In this document: one piece after another, positions 1 through 6,381 of the stretch | How the letters are laid out: each line of letters starts with the position of its first letter | How positions within the stretch are numbered: the first letter of the stretch is position 1 | From: UBA11524 sp964383815 | Lineage (GTDB): Bacteria; Bacillota; Clostridia; Christensenellales; Aristaeellaceae | Assembly (NCBI GenBank): GCA_964383815.1 | Contig: CAYLIC010000062.1 | Location: forward strand, 1 to 10,198 | Direction: 5' to 3' | DNA: 10,198 nucleotides | The notes under the pieces: model-generated | Seen by the model: the letters and a program-made list of their open reading frames with translations, nothing else | Told to the model about the DNA's origin: nothing | The model's database searches: none | Position numbers and translations under genes: made by a program

Positions 1-182
1 CGGCACAGATACAGCCTGTGCCATACCGCAATGGCTGCCACCGTGCTATTTCTTTCGGGAGGCGGCACCTTGAGCGCAGGGTTTCTGCAACAGGTTTCTC
101 AGCAGCCGCATTCTCAATATCTGAAGCGGGCCATTTTCATATCTCTGCCAAATGCCGAAACCGAACCATCATCCATAGCCAA

Positions 183-207
183 AGGGGTGAGCTGCCTGCT
201 CACCCCT
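183..207 (-). terminator. Hairpin, probable terminator of the minus-strand operon
   Basis: Positions 183-192 (AGGGGTGAGC) pair perfectly with 198-207 (GCTCACCCCT) around a 5-nt loop. The hairpin lies about 90 nt after the esterase stop codon. Read on the minus strand it is followed by only TT then GG, so the U-tract is weak. The terminator at 5280-5307 has the same weak-tail design (GGGCCCTTTGG). It could instead stabilise the 3' end of the transcript. Confidence 0.5.
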
Positions 208-221
208 CTGCTGATATTCCT

Positions 222-239
222 TTTTCTGCCGGCAGAAAA
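222..239. repeat. 18-bp perfect palindrome
   Basis: TTTTCTGCC (222-230) is followed directly by its exact reverse complement GGCAGAAAA (231-239), centred between 230 and 231 with no spacer. A symmetric zero-spacer palindrome is typical of a dimeric regulator site. It could also fold as a hairpin with a CCGG loop. Neither strand has a T-run placed to make it a good terminator. No promoter could be recognised beside it, so its role is open. Confidence 0.55.
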
Positions 240-299
240 CTCACGGCTTGAAAACCTGCGACAGGAGGCACAGTAGCACTACGGAAAGGTGAAAGACCG

Positions 300-1055
300 T
301 TATTCCTCCGCGCCCAGGGCCCAGGGGATGAACCGGCTGATTTCCTCGTCCCAGAAGCCCCATTCGTGGGTGGCGCCGGGCTTTTCACGGGTGGTTACGT
401 CCCAGCCATACTTCTTCAGCGCAGGAACGAACCTTTGGTGCTGGTCGTACAGGAAATCCGCCGTACCGCAGGAAACATACAGTCTGGGGGCACGGTCAGG
501 CTTGGTTTTCATCAGGTGAAACAGGTCGTTGGCGCTGCCGGGCAGCTTGTCCAAATCGCCAAAGACTCGGTGCCTTCCCTCGCCACGGACAGAGGCAATG
601 TCCACCGCACCGGAAAAGCTGCCTGCTGCACCAAAGCGTTCGGGGTAGGTCAGCGCCAGCTTCATGGCACCATAGCCGCCCATGGAAAGCCCGGCAGCAA
701 AGGTGTCCTCCGCCTTGTCCGACAGGCGGAAGAAGCTGTGCATGGTTTGGGGCAGCTCCTGGCTGATGTAGTCCCAGTAGCGCTCGCCCTGGGCCTCATT
801 GGTGTAAAAGCTGTGATTCACCGCCGGCATAATCACCGCCAGGTTGTGGGCGGCAGCGTAGCGCTCCACAGATGTGCGGCGCATCCAGATGGAATGATCG
901 TCGCTGTACCCATGGAGCAGGTATAGCACCTTGGGCAGCTGCCCGGCCTGGCTGACCTCCATGCCGATGCCCTGGTTAGGCTCCGGCAGGATGACATTCA
1001 CAGTAGAAGCAACATCCAGTGAGCGAGAGAAAAACTGAACCTGAAGAAATGCCAT
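300..1055 (-). CDS. Serine esterase of the EstA/FrmB (PF00756) family
   Basis: This is a 251-residue alpha/beta-hydrolase without signal peptide or membrane segment, so probably cytoplasmic. Visible features in order are the LLHGYSD oxyanion-hole loop (His48-Gly49), the nucleophile elbow GLSMGG with Ser124 followed by YGAMKLAL, an acid in SCGTADFLYD (Asp200 or Asp204), and the catalytic His230 in GATHEWGFW. Length and motif order fit Lactococcus tributyrin esterase EstA and S-formylglutathione hydrolase-like esterases, which cleave small carboxylic esters such as short-chain acyl esters. Acetylxylan-type substrates are possible, and the natural substrate cannot be read from the sequence. The start has an excellent AGGAGGTG site 5 nt upstream (1061-1068). 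It is the last gene of the minus-strand operon, 18 nt after the broken methyltransferase, and has its own strong ribosome binding site. Confidence 0.9.
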   Translation of the reverse strand: MAFLQVQFFSRSLDVASTVNVILPEPNQGIGMEVSQAGQLPKVLYLLHGYSDDHSIWMRRTSVERYAAAHNLAVIMPAVNHSFYTNEAQGERYWDYISQELPQTMHSFFRLSDKAEDTFAAGLSMGGYGAMKLALTYPERFGAAGSFSGAVDIASVRGEGRHRVFGDLDKLPGSANDLFHLMKTKPDRAPRLYVSCGTADFLYDQHQRFVPALKKYGWDVTTREKPGATHEWGFWDEEISRFIPWALGAEE

Positions 1056-1073
1056 GGAAACACCTCCTGATGA

Positions 1074-1717
1074 TTATGATTGTTTCTTCCCCACCCACAG
1101 CAGATGGGCGTGTCCGCCCAGCAGCTCCCGCTTTTCGCAGGTGTGCAGGTGGAAGTGGGCAAAGGCGGCAAAGTTCTCATCGTCCAGGTGAAAATCCGGA
1201 GTGCGGCTGGCCAGTTCCAGCACACTGTCCGTGCCCAGCAGGCGAAGCTGCTGAACAGGCTTGCCCTGGAAAAGCGCCTCCAGCTCTGCCACATCAAAGC
1301 CTGTGAAGCACTGCTCCTGAAAATGTCGCACGCGGCCTTCGCTATCGAAGTTTTCTTCCAGGCCAGCACGGAAATTGCCGCTCAAATAGTTGTTGTACAA
1401 AATGGCATACACCGAGAGAAATGCTGCCATGATGATGCCGCCGGGCCGGGTGATGCGGATGGCCTCGTCCAGGGCCTTGTGCTGCTCCTGCGGGGTGTAC
1501 AGATGATACATGGGGCCCAGCAACAGTACGCCATCAAAGCTATTATCCTGCCAGCGGGACAGGTCGGTGGCGTCACCCTGATGGGCGGAAAGGTTCGCCA
1601 CGCCTGCGGCGTTGCGATGCAGCACCTGCAGGTTGCCTTCCAGCAACGCTACAGCCGTGGTGGGGTAGCCTCCCCGCCGGAGCCATTGACCGCGTTCAAT
1701 ATATCCCTGCGCTCCAT
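1074..1717 (-). pseudogene. Class I SAM-dependent methyltransferase, disrupted at the 5' end
   Basis: From 1646 down to 1074 an open frame of 190 codons shows the C-terminal two thirds of a Methyltransf_11-type enzyme: the end of motif I's second strand (TAVALLEGN), the motif II region (DNSFDGVLLLGPMYHL) and RITRPGGI. The only in-frame start is a TTG without a ribosome binding site, and the glycine-rich SAM-binding motif I (GxGxG) is absent. The real initiation site is visible at 1717: an ATG one nt after the hflX stop, with AAGGAG 7 nt upstream. It opens with MERRDILNAVN, which suits the start of such a protein, but runs in another frame to a TAG after 22 codons. Methyltransferase-like sequence resumes in a different frame near 1682. 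An internal deletion with frame change, removing roughly 50 codons including motif I, explains both facts. Expression of a short, inactive TTG-initiated product cannot be excluded, nor can an assembly fault. Confidence 0.72.
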
Positions 1718-1718
1718 G

Positions 1719-3482
1719 TCAGTTCTCCTTGATGATTCCCGTACCATACCTGCTGACCAGCCTGTCCCTGTCCGCCTGGGCGATGACCATGGTCAGCTCG
1801 GTGCCTGTGTCCGTATGGTTTTCGCTGATGACCCGGCCCAGGGGGCGAATCTGCCCCAGCAGGCCATACTGGCTGAAGGGCAGGAAGAAGGTGACAGGTG
1901 CATAGGTTTTTTGCAGCTGGGCAGCAATGCGGGAGGACAGCTCCTCCATGCCCTCGCCTGTTTTGGCGGAAACCATCACCGCACCGGGCAGGGCAGGCAC
2001 GGCGGTGCCCAGGTCGCACTTGTTGATAACCTCAATCCGGGGCTGCTCGGTGGCACCCAGCTCGGCAAGCACCTGCTCCACGGTTTCGTGCTGACGGAGC
2101 ATCTCGCTGGATGCACCGTCAGACACGATAATGAGCACATCCGCCAGCGCGGCCTCATCCAGGGTGGAGCGGAAGGCGCTGACCAGGGCATGGGGCAGCT
2201 TGCGGATGAAGCCCACCGTATCCACCAGCAGGAAAGGGGTGTGCTCGGCAGTTTCCATCCTGCGGCTGACGGCATCCAGGGTGGCGAAAAGCTGGTCTTG
2301 CGCATAGACATCCGCACCCGTCATGCGGTTGAGCAGGGTGGATTTGCCTGCATTGGTATAGCCCACCAGCGCCACCACGGGAATCTCATTTTTCTCGCGG
2401 CTCTTGCGGCGCAGCTCCCGCTGCTTTTCCATGCCCTCCAGCCGGCGGCGCAGCTCCGTCATGCGTTCGCGAATGCGGCGGCGGTTCATTTCCAGCTTAG
2501 ATTCACCCGGGCCGCGGGTGCCAATGCCGCCTGCCAGACGGCTGAGCACCAGACCTTGACCAATCAGCCTTGTGGACTGGTATTGCAGCTGGGCCAGCTC
2601 TACCTGCAATTTGCCCTCTGCGCTGGAGGCTCTCTGGGCGAAAATGTCCAGGATCAGGGTGGTTCTGTCCACCACCTTCACATGGAGAATATCCTCCAAA
2701 TTGCGCACCTGGATGCCCGTCAGTTCTTCGTCAAAAATGCAAACGTCCGCTTCCAGGGCCTGCACCTGGCGGCACAGCTCGTCTGCCCTGCCGCGACCAA
2801 TGAACAGCGCGGTATCTGGCTTGTCACGCTTTTGCAGGAAGGCGCCCACCACCTCGGCACCAGCAGTGTCCGCCAGCCGGGCCAGCTCCGCCAGGGATTC
2901 CTCGCTTTCAATGCCCATCAGCACTGCACGTTCCTTTTCACTGTGCTGCTTTTCGGTTTCCTCCCAGCCAACGATTTTGTCGCTCTGGTAAATCTGCTCC
3001 ATCCACGCTTCGTCCGGGATACGATACCAGCGGACGGGCTCGTCCATGAACACAGAGGCATTTTCCCCCAGGAAGGAAGCCTGGACAAAGGTTGGCTCTC
3101 CATCCTTGCAGCCAATGGCCACCATGGCATCATAGCGGAAACCGCGAAGGGCGCTGATGTCCACATCGCTCAGGCGTCCATCCCCGTTGGGGTGGGTGTG
3201 CACACAGCGCACACAGCTCAGCCGCTGGGCATTGCGGCGCAGGCGGTAGTCCCGCAGCTCCACATCCCTGTCCGTGCCCACGGACACATCCACCACTTCA
3301 CCGTCACGGGTGATATACAGGGCAATTTCCCTGTTCATGGCCTGGGTGAATTTTGCCAGCAGCTGCATCAGCTCCCGAGGGAGAAAGGCGTCCTCCTCCA
3401 CCTCGTACAGATACAGCTGACCCAGCTGGGCAATCAGGGAATCCTTCAGGCCGGTCAGGTTGCCGTGAACCTCTTGCTTCAT
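1719..3482 (-). CDS. hflX: GTPase HflX, long form with N-terminal JAMM-like domain
   Basis: HflX is a ribosome-binding GTPase that splits stalled or hibernating ribosomes under stress. This 587-residue copy has the HflX nucleotide-binding domain (about 190-365), with IGRGRADEL (228-236), LDIFAQRA, EGKLQVELAQL and the signature GGIGTRGPGESKLE (318-331), then a basic coiled segment (332-364). The G domain follows: G1 GYTNAGKST (374-382), G2 Thr401, G3 DTVG (421-424), G4 NKCD (487-490), G5 SAK (505-507). E. coli HflX is about 426 residues, so some 160-185 N-terminal residues are extra. That part carries HTHPNGDGRLSDVD (95-108), a full H-x-H-x7-S-x2-D pattern, with Glu52 upstream in a predicted strand, as in JAMM/MPN metalloproteases. 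The ATG lies 2 nt after the acetyltransferase stop, with AAGGA (3488-3492) 5 nt upstream inside that gene. The gene is intact. Confidence 0.95.
   Translation of the reverse strand: MKQEVHGNLTGLKDSLIAQLGQLYLYEVEEDAFLPRELMQLLAKFTQAMNREIALYITRDGEVVDVSVGTDRDVELRDYRLRRNAQRLSCVRCVHTHPNGDGRLSDVDISALRGFRYDAMVAIGCKDGEPTFVQASFLGENASVFMDEPVRWYRIPDEAWMEQIYQSDKIVGWEETEKQHSEKERAVLMGIESEESLAELARLADTAGAEVVGAFLQKRDKPDTALFIGRGRADELCRQVQALEADVCIFDEELTGIQVRNLEDILHVKVVDRTTLILDIFAQRASSAEGKLQVELAQLQYQSTRLIGQGLVLSRLAGGIGTRGPGESKLEMNRRRIRERMTELRRRLEGMEKQRELRRKSREKNEIPVVALVGYTNAGKSTLLNRMTGADVYAQDQLFATLDAVSRRMETAEHTPFLLVDTVGFIRKLPHALVSAFRSTLDEAALADVLIIVSDGASSEMLRQHETVEQVLAELGATEQPRIEVINKCDLGTAVPALPGAVMVSAKTGEGMEELSSRIAAQLQKTYAPVTFFLPFSQYGLLGQIRPLGRVISENHTDTGTELTMVIAQADRDRLVSRYGTGIIKEN
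1725..1730 (-). promoter_or_regulatory. Ribosome binding site of the broken methyltransferase
   Basis: AAGGAG on the minus strand lies 7 nt before the ATG at 1717 and inside the last codons of hflX. It marks the original start of the methyltransferase and shows that the present 190-codon frame is not the complete gene. Confidence 0.7.
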
Positions 3483-3484
3483 GC

Positions 3485-3994
3485 TTATCCTTTCTGCGGC
3501 CAGATGTATCGCCGCAAGGCTCTTTGCTGGCCCTGATACTGGGCTGTTCCTGTAAATGCCAGTTCAAACCCGCATTTCTCCAGCACACGCTGGGAGGCGG
3601 TGTTTTCCTCCAGCACAATGCCGTCTATATGGTCGATATGCAGCTTGTTCGTCACAAAGGGCAGAAAGGCTCCCAGCGCCTCGGTGGCGTAACCCTTGCC
3701 GGTGTGGGCCTTGGCAATGTGATAGCCCACCTCCCAGCCGTTTTCCGCCATGCAGGCCTGAACATAGCCGATGTTCGCGCCTTCCCTGGTCATAACCGGG
3801 TAGAGGAACGGCCCTTCATCCCCCCTGGCGGCCTCAACCAGCCAGGCCACGGTTTCGCGGGCCTTTTCCATGGTGTCAAACACCTCGTCCGGCACAAAGC
3901 GGCGGTTGTCCTCGTCCAGGGAGTTGCGCTGGATATCCTCTGCCATATCCATGGTCAGGTCGGTGATCACAAGCCTTGGCGTTTCAATCCTCAT
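3485..3994 (-). CDS. GNAT acetyltransferase, RimJ/RimL type
   Basis: This is a 169-residue GNAT-fold enzyme that would transfer an acetyl group from acetyl-CoA to an amine, in this subgroup often a protein N-terminus or a small molecule. It opens with the typical first strand MRIETPRLVITDL. It carries the acetyl-CoA pyrophosphate loop HTGKGYATEAL (97-107), preceded by the strand WEVGYHIAK, and ends with the NTASQRVLEKCGF helix (131-143) common to the Acetyltransf_3 group. The substrate cannot be deduced. An upstream ATG at 4009 would add five residues, but its purine-rich stretch abuts the start codon. The ATG at 3994 has GGAGG 8 nt upstream and begins the conserved fold, so it is preferred. 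It is the first gene of the minus-strand operon and shares a transcript with hflX, 2 nt downstream, but no functional link is established. Confidence 0.9.
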   Translation of the reverse strand: MRIETPRLVITDLTMDMAEDIQRNSLDEDNRRFVPDEVFDTMEKARETVAWLVEAARGDEGPFLYPVMTREGANIGYVQACMAENGWEVGYHIAKAHTGKGYATEALGAFLPFVTNKLHIDHIDGIVLEENTASQRVLEKCGFELAFTGTAQYQGQQRALRRYIWPQKG

Positions 3995-4002
3995 ATGGCA
4001 TA

Positions 4003-4007
4003 CCTCC
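4003..4007 (-). promoter_or_regulatory. Ribosome binding site that sets the acetyltransferase start
   Basis: GGAGG on the minus strand sits 8 nt before the ATG at 3994. It favours that codon over the ATG at 4009, which overlaps the upstream edge of this site. Confidence 0.65.
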
Positions 4008-4022
4008 ATCCTTTTCTATTGC

Positions 4023-4051
4023 ATTATAGCACAGCCTGGCGGAGAAGGAAA
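4023..4051 (-). promoter_or_regulatory. Promoter of the acetyltransferase-hflX operon
   Basis: The minus strand reads TGC-TATAAT, an extended -10 with the consensus hexamer at 4028-4023. A weak -35 candidate, TTTCCT, lies 17 nt further upstream (4051-4046). The predicted transcript starts near 4016, giving a leader of about 20 nt to the ATG at 3994. No other promoter was seen inside the operon. Confidence 0.65.
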
Positions 4052-4058
4052 GCAATCC

Positions 4059-4087
4059 TTGCGCTTTCCCGCGGCAAATGCTATAAT
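4059..4087 (+). promoter_or_regulatory. Promoter of the DUF5711 gene
   Basis: TTGCGC (4059-4064) and TATAAT (4082-4087) are separated by exactly 17 nt, and TG at 4079-4080 makes an extended -10 (TGCTATAAT). Transcription would start near 4094, about 30 nt before the ATG at 4125. The -10 box is identical to that of the divergent promoter on the other strand. Confidence 0.75.
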
Positions 4088-4124
4088 TGACAGGTAAAAT
4101 GGCAAACAAGCAAAGGAGAACCCT

Positions 4125-5276
4125 ATGCAAGGCAAAGGCAAATCCATGTATACCGACCAGCAGGCCATTGACCTGCGACGCAGGCGGCAGGTGCGCAACT
4201 GGCTGATCCTGATAGCGGTGGTGGCGCTGGTGTTTGTTGGCATGCGGCTGCTGCAGGGCGTGGGCCGCACAACGGAAATCACCGCCGTCACCATGCCCTG
4301 TTACGCCTCGCAGGATGTGACCATCTTCGGTGACAGCGTGCTGTATTACGATGGCGCATCCATCCACTGCCTGACCTCCACCGGCGGCGTGCGGTGGAGC
4401 TTTCCCGTGGGCAGAGGCGCCACCTTTTCCGTGTCGGACAACCACATGGTGGTGTGGGTTGGCAGCCAGCTGTTCATTGTGGACAAAAACGGCAATCCTT
4501 CCTACAACGAGAACATGGGCGGGGAGATTCAGTTTGCCCGGGTGGGCGAGAGCTATGCCGCCGTGGTGGTGGGCGATGACACCGCGCCGGACCTGATTAT
4601 CAAGGATCTGCAAGGCTCCCAGGTGGACGAGGAATCCGAGGCGTTCTCCGGCATGCTGCTGCTGGACGTGGGCTTCTATGGCGAAAAGGGCCAGTATATG
4701 TGGACGCTGGCCATGGACGTTTACGGCACAGCCATCAACACGGTGATGAACACCTTCCAGGTGGGCAAGATGAACACGGGCGAGGTGTCCCTGGGTGAAA
4801 ACCTGGCCTACAGGGTGCTCTTTGAGGACAGCAAGCTGCGGGTTTTCACCACCCAGCAGATGTACACCTACGACTATAAGGCCGTGCAGGATGTGAACAG
4901 CACCATGCTGGTGTATGGCTGGAAGCTGATTGACCAGTACATCCCCGCCCGCGGCAGTGCCAGCATGGTGCTGGCACCCACCGCGCAGACCAGCGCCAGC
5001 AGCAGCATTACGGAGCTGCGCGTCCTCTCCGGCACGCTGGACAGGCGCTACACCCTGCCCAGCGCCTGTGTTGGCGCAGCGGTGCAGGGCAAGAACCTGT
5101 ACGCCTTCTCCGGTGAGTATCTCTACCGCACCGATGTGGACAGCCAGCGCTTCTACGGCTATGCGCTCCCCCTGCCCCAGGGCGCCGCTGCCGATGGCTT
5201 CCTGGGCCTGACCGGCAACGGGCAAGCGCTGCTGACCAATGGGGAAACGGTGTATTCCATCAGCCTGCCACGGTAA
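4125..5276 (+). CDS. Membrane-anchored DUF5711-type protein (beta-propeller-like)
   Basis: The protein has 383 residues. A basic N-terminus (RRRRQVR, 18-24) precedes one membrane segment (about 26-43), so the bulk should face outside. The rest is a run of short strands and turns with repeated elements of the form strand-DNHMVVWVGSQLFIVDKNG, LYYDGASIHCLTSTGG, GKNLYAFSGEYLYRTD and NGQALLTNGETVYSI, as in beta-propeller proteins. No catalytic motif is visible. The overall pattern fits DUF5711, a Clostridia family of unknown function; that assignment is from memory of the family, not a search. AAAGGAG (4112-4118) lies 6 nt before the ATG. It has its own promoter and a terminator behind it, so it is probably a single-gene unit. 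Propeller domains usually bind partners or sugars, so a surface sensing or scaffolding role is possible but unproven. Confidence 0.75.
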   Translation: MQGKGKSMYTDQQAIDLRRRRQVRNWLILIAVVALVFVGMRLLQGVGRTTEITAVTMPCYASQDVTIFGDSVLYYDGASIHCLTSTGGVRWSFPVGRGATFSVSDNHMVVWVGSQLFIVDKNGNPSYNENMGGEIQFARVGESYAAVVVGDDTAPDLIIKDLQGSQVDEESEAFSGMLLLDVGFYGEKGQYMWTLAMDVYGTAINTVMNTFQVGKMNTGEVSLGENLAYRVLFEDSKLRVFTTQQMYTYDYKAVQDVNSTMLVYGWKLIDQYIPARGSASMVLAPTAQTSASSSITELRVLSGTLDRRYTLPSACVGAAVQGKNLYAFSGEYLYRTDVDSQRFYGYALPLPQGAAADGFLGLTGNGQALLTNGETVYSISLPR

Positions 5277-5279
5277 ATC

Positions 5280-5307
5280 AAAGGGCCTGCCAGCTGGTGG
5301 GCCCTTT
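5280..5307 (+). terminator. Hairpin terminator after the DUF5711 gene
   Basis: AAAGGGCC (5280-5287) pairs with GGCCCTTT (5300-5307). The stem continues through two G-U pairs and CC/GG to an AGCT tetraloop (5292-5295), giving 12 pairs in all. It starts 4 nt after the stop codon. The T-tract is only TTT followed by GG, so termination may be incomplete, and some read-through into the ABC operon is possible. Confidence 0.65.
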
Positions 5308-5348
5308 GGCATTGGGGGAGGCAAGCGCGCTCCCGGTTTTACATTTTA

Positions 5349-5380
5349 TTCACACAAAGGCGGCGGGATGATGGTATAAT
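5349..5380 (+). promoter_or_regulatory. Promoter of the ABC transporter operon
   Basis: TATAAT at 5375-5380 with TG at 5372-5373 forms an extended -10 (TGGTATAAT). The best -35 candidate, TTCACA at 5349-5354, is 20 nt away, longer than ideal, so the extended -10 may do most of the work. Transcription would begin near 5387, about 30 nt before the ATG at 5417. Confidence 0.6.
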
Positions 5381-5406
5381 GGTGGGGTAGTGAGGCAATA
5401 CACCAT

Positions 5407-5411
5407 GGAGG
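5407..5411 (+). promoter_or_regulatory. Ribosome binding site that sets the ATPase start
   Basis: GGAGG lies 5 nt before the ATG at 5417. Two earlier in-frame starts, GTG 5390 and ATG 5405, have no such site, and the ABC fold begins right at 5417. Confidence 0.7.
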
Positions 5412-5416
5412 CTGTG

Positions 5417-6367
5417 ATGATTGAGCTGAAGCATGTGACCAAGCGCTATGGCGCAACCCTGGCGGTAAGCGACCTGTCCTTCCGGGTGCCGGAAGGGCAG
5501 ATTGTGGGGCTGCTGGGGCAGAACGGCGCGGGGAAAACCACCACGCTGAATATATTAACCGGTTATTTCCCGCCCAATGATGGACAGGTGCTGGTGAACG
5601 GCCTGGACATGCTCCAGCAGCCCAGGGCCTGCAAGCGCTGCATTGGCTACCTGCCGGAAAAGCCGCCCCTTTACGATGAGATGACCGTGGCGGCCTACCT
5701 TTCCTTCGTGTGCGAGCTGCGGGAGGTGCAGCGCCGGGCCATTCCCGGGCATGTACGGGAGATTATGTCCACCTGCGGACTGATGGAGGTATCCCGGCGG
5801 CTGGTGGGCCACCTGTCCAAGGGCTACCGCCAGCGGGTAGGCGTGGCCCAGGCCCTGTGCGGCAATCCCCAGGTGATTGTTCTGGACGAGCCCACCGTGG
5901 GCCTGGACCCCAGGCAGGTGGTGGAGATCCGCCAGCTGATACGGGAGCTGGGCAGAAAGCATACGGTGATTTTCTCCTCCCACTTGCTTGCGGAGATTCA
6001 GCAGCTGTGCCAGCGGGTGATTATCCTGCACAAGGGCAGGCTGATCCGCGAGGCGGACATGAGCGAGCTGACCGATACCGGCGACACCCTTCGCCTGCGG
6101 GCGTCCATTGCCATGGAGGAAAGGCGGCTGGTGCCTGCCCTGCGTGGCCTGCCCTGCGTGCGCCGGGTGAAGGTGCTGCCCTCCACCCGGGCCTCCGTGA
6201 CCGAGGTGGAAATGGAGTGCACCCGGGGGGACGACCGGGGCGACCCGCAAACCCAGCTCTTCCGCCTGCTGTGCGGCCTGGATGCGCCCCTGCGCATGCT
6301 GGTGCAGCAGCGGGACTCCCTGGAGGAGGTTTTCCTGCGGGCCACGGCAGAATCCGATGAAGCATAA
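5417..6367 (+). CDS. ABC-2 transporter ATPase, GldA/NosF-like
   Basis: This is a 316-residue cytoplasmic ATPase that would power the permease encoded next. It starts MIELKHVTKRYG with the A-loop Tyr11. It then has Walker A GQNGAGKT (34-41), a Q-loop region replaced by GYLPEKPPLYDEMTV (77-91, the glutamate form usual in ABC-2 exporters), signature LSKGYRQRV (133-141), Walker B VIVLDEP with catalytic Glu158, D-loop GLDP (162-165) and H-loop His189. All nucleotide-handling motifs are intact. A C-terminal extension of about 100 residues after the ABC core (from about 215) matches the size of GldA and other ABC-2 ATPases near 300 residues. It heads the four-gene operon, 14 nt before the permease. 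The partner genes (GldF-, GldG- and DUF4340-like) point to the GldA branch rather than a drug exporter; the cargo is unknown. Confidence 0.93.
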   Translation: MIELKHVTKRYGATLAVSDLSFRVPEGQIVGLLGQNGAGKTTTLNILTGYFPPNDGQVLVNGLDMLQQPRACKRCIGYLPEKPPLYDEMTVAAYLSFVCELREVQRRAIPGHVREIMSTCGLMEVSRRLVGHLSKGYRQRVGVAQALCGNPQVIVLDEPTVGLDPRQVVEIRQLIRELGRKHTVIFSSHLLAEIQQLCQRVIILHKGRLIREADMSELTDTGDTLRLRASIAMEERRLVPALRGLPCVRRVKVLPSTRASVTEVEMECTRGDDRGDPQTQLFRLLCGLDAPLRMLVQQRDSLEEVFLRATAESDEA

Positions 6368-6372
6368 GGAGG
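6366..6372 (+). promoter_or_regulatory. Strong ribosome binding site for a TTG start
   Basis: AAGGAGG overlaps the stop codon of the ATPase gene and lies 9 nt before the TTG at 6382. No ATG or GTG exists in frame between them. The first ATG in frame is at residue 22, inside the first membrane helix, so TTG must be the start. Confidence 0.75.
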
Positions 6373-6381
6373 AATCCCGTT

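Larger units (their letters stand above)
1..299. other. Gene-free stretch downstream of the minus-strand operon
   Basis: I see no convincing gene here. The open frames are short (at most about 80 codons), lack a good ribosome binding site and resemble no family I know. Base composition is visibly closer to 50% GC than the coding DNA that follows. The stretch contains a small hairpin at 2-22 (GGCACAG/CTGTGCC, 7-bp stem), a 10-bp perfect hairpin at 183-207 and an 18-bp perfect palindrome at 222-239. It is most simply the 3' untranslated and intergenic region behind the esterase gene. Confidence 0.6.

Noticed and set aside
31..276. An 81-codon open frame (start ATG 31) in the gene-free left end
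   Set aside because: No ribosome binding site and no similarity to any family I know, and its reading frame runs through both the hairpin and the 18-bp palindrome.
1080..3536. An 818-codon open frame on the plus strand opposite hflX and the methyltransferase
   Set aside because: It is rich in His, Gln, Ala and Gly with no recognisable domain, lacks a ribosome binding site and lies antisense to the clearly conserved HflX motifs. It is a by-product of GC-rich codon use.
4010..4124. Possible riboswitch or small RNA in the divergent intergenic region
   Set aside because: The space is fully used by the two promoters and short leaders; no conserved leader structure was seen.
3984..5324. A 446-codon open frame on the minus strand opposite the DUF5711 gene
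   Set aside because: It runs through the terminator and both divergent promoters and has His/Gln/Ala-biased composition. The plus-strand gene has the promoter, ribosome binding site and membrane helix.
5390..5416. Earlier GTG (5390) and ATG (5405) starts for the ABC ATPase
   Set aside because: They lack a ribosome binding site and would place the GGAGG at 5407-5411 inside the gene. GTG 5390 also lies only about 10 nt after the -10 box.
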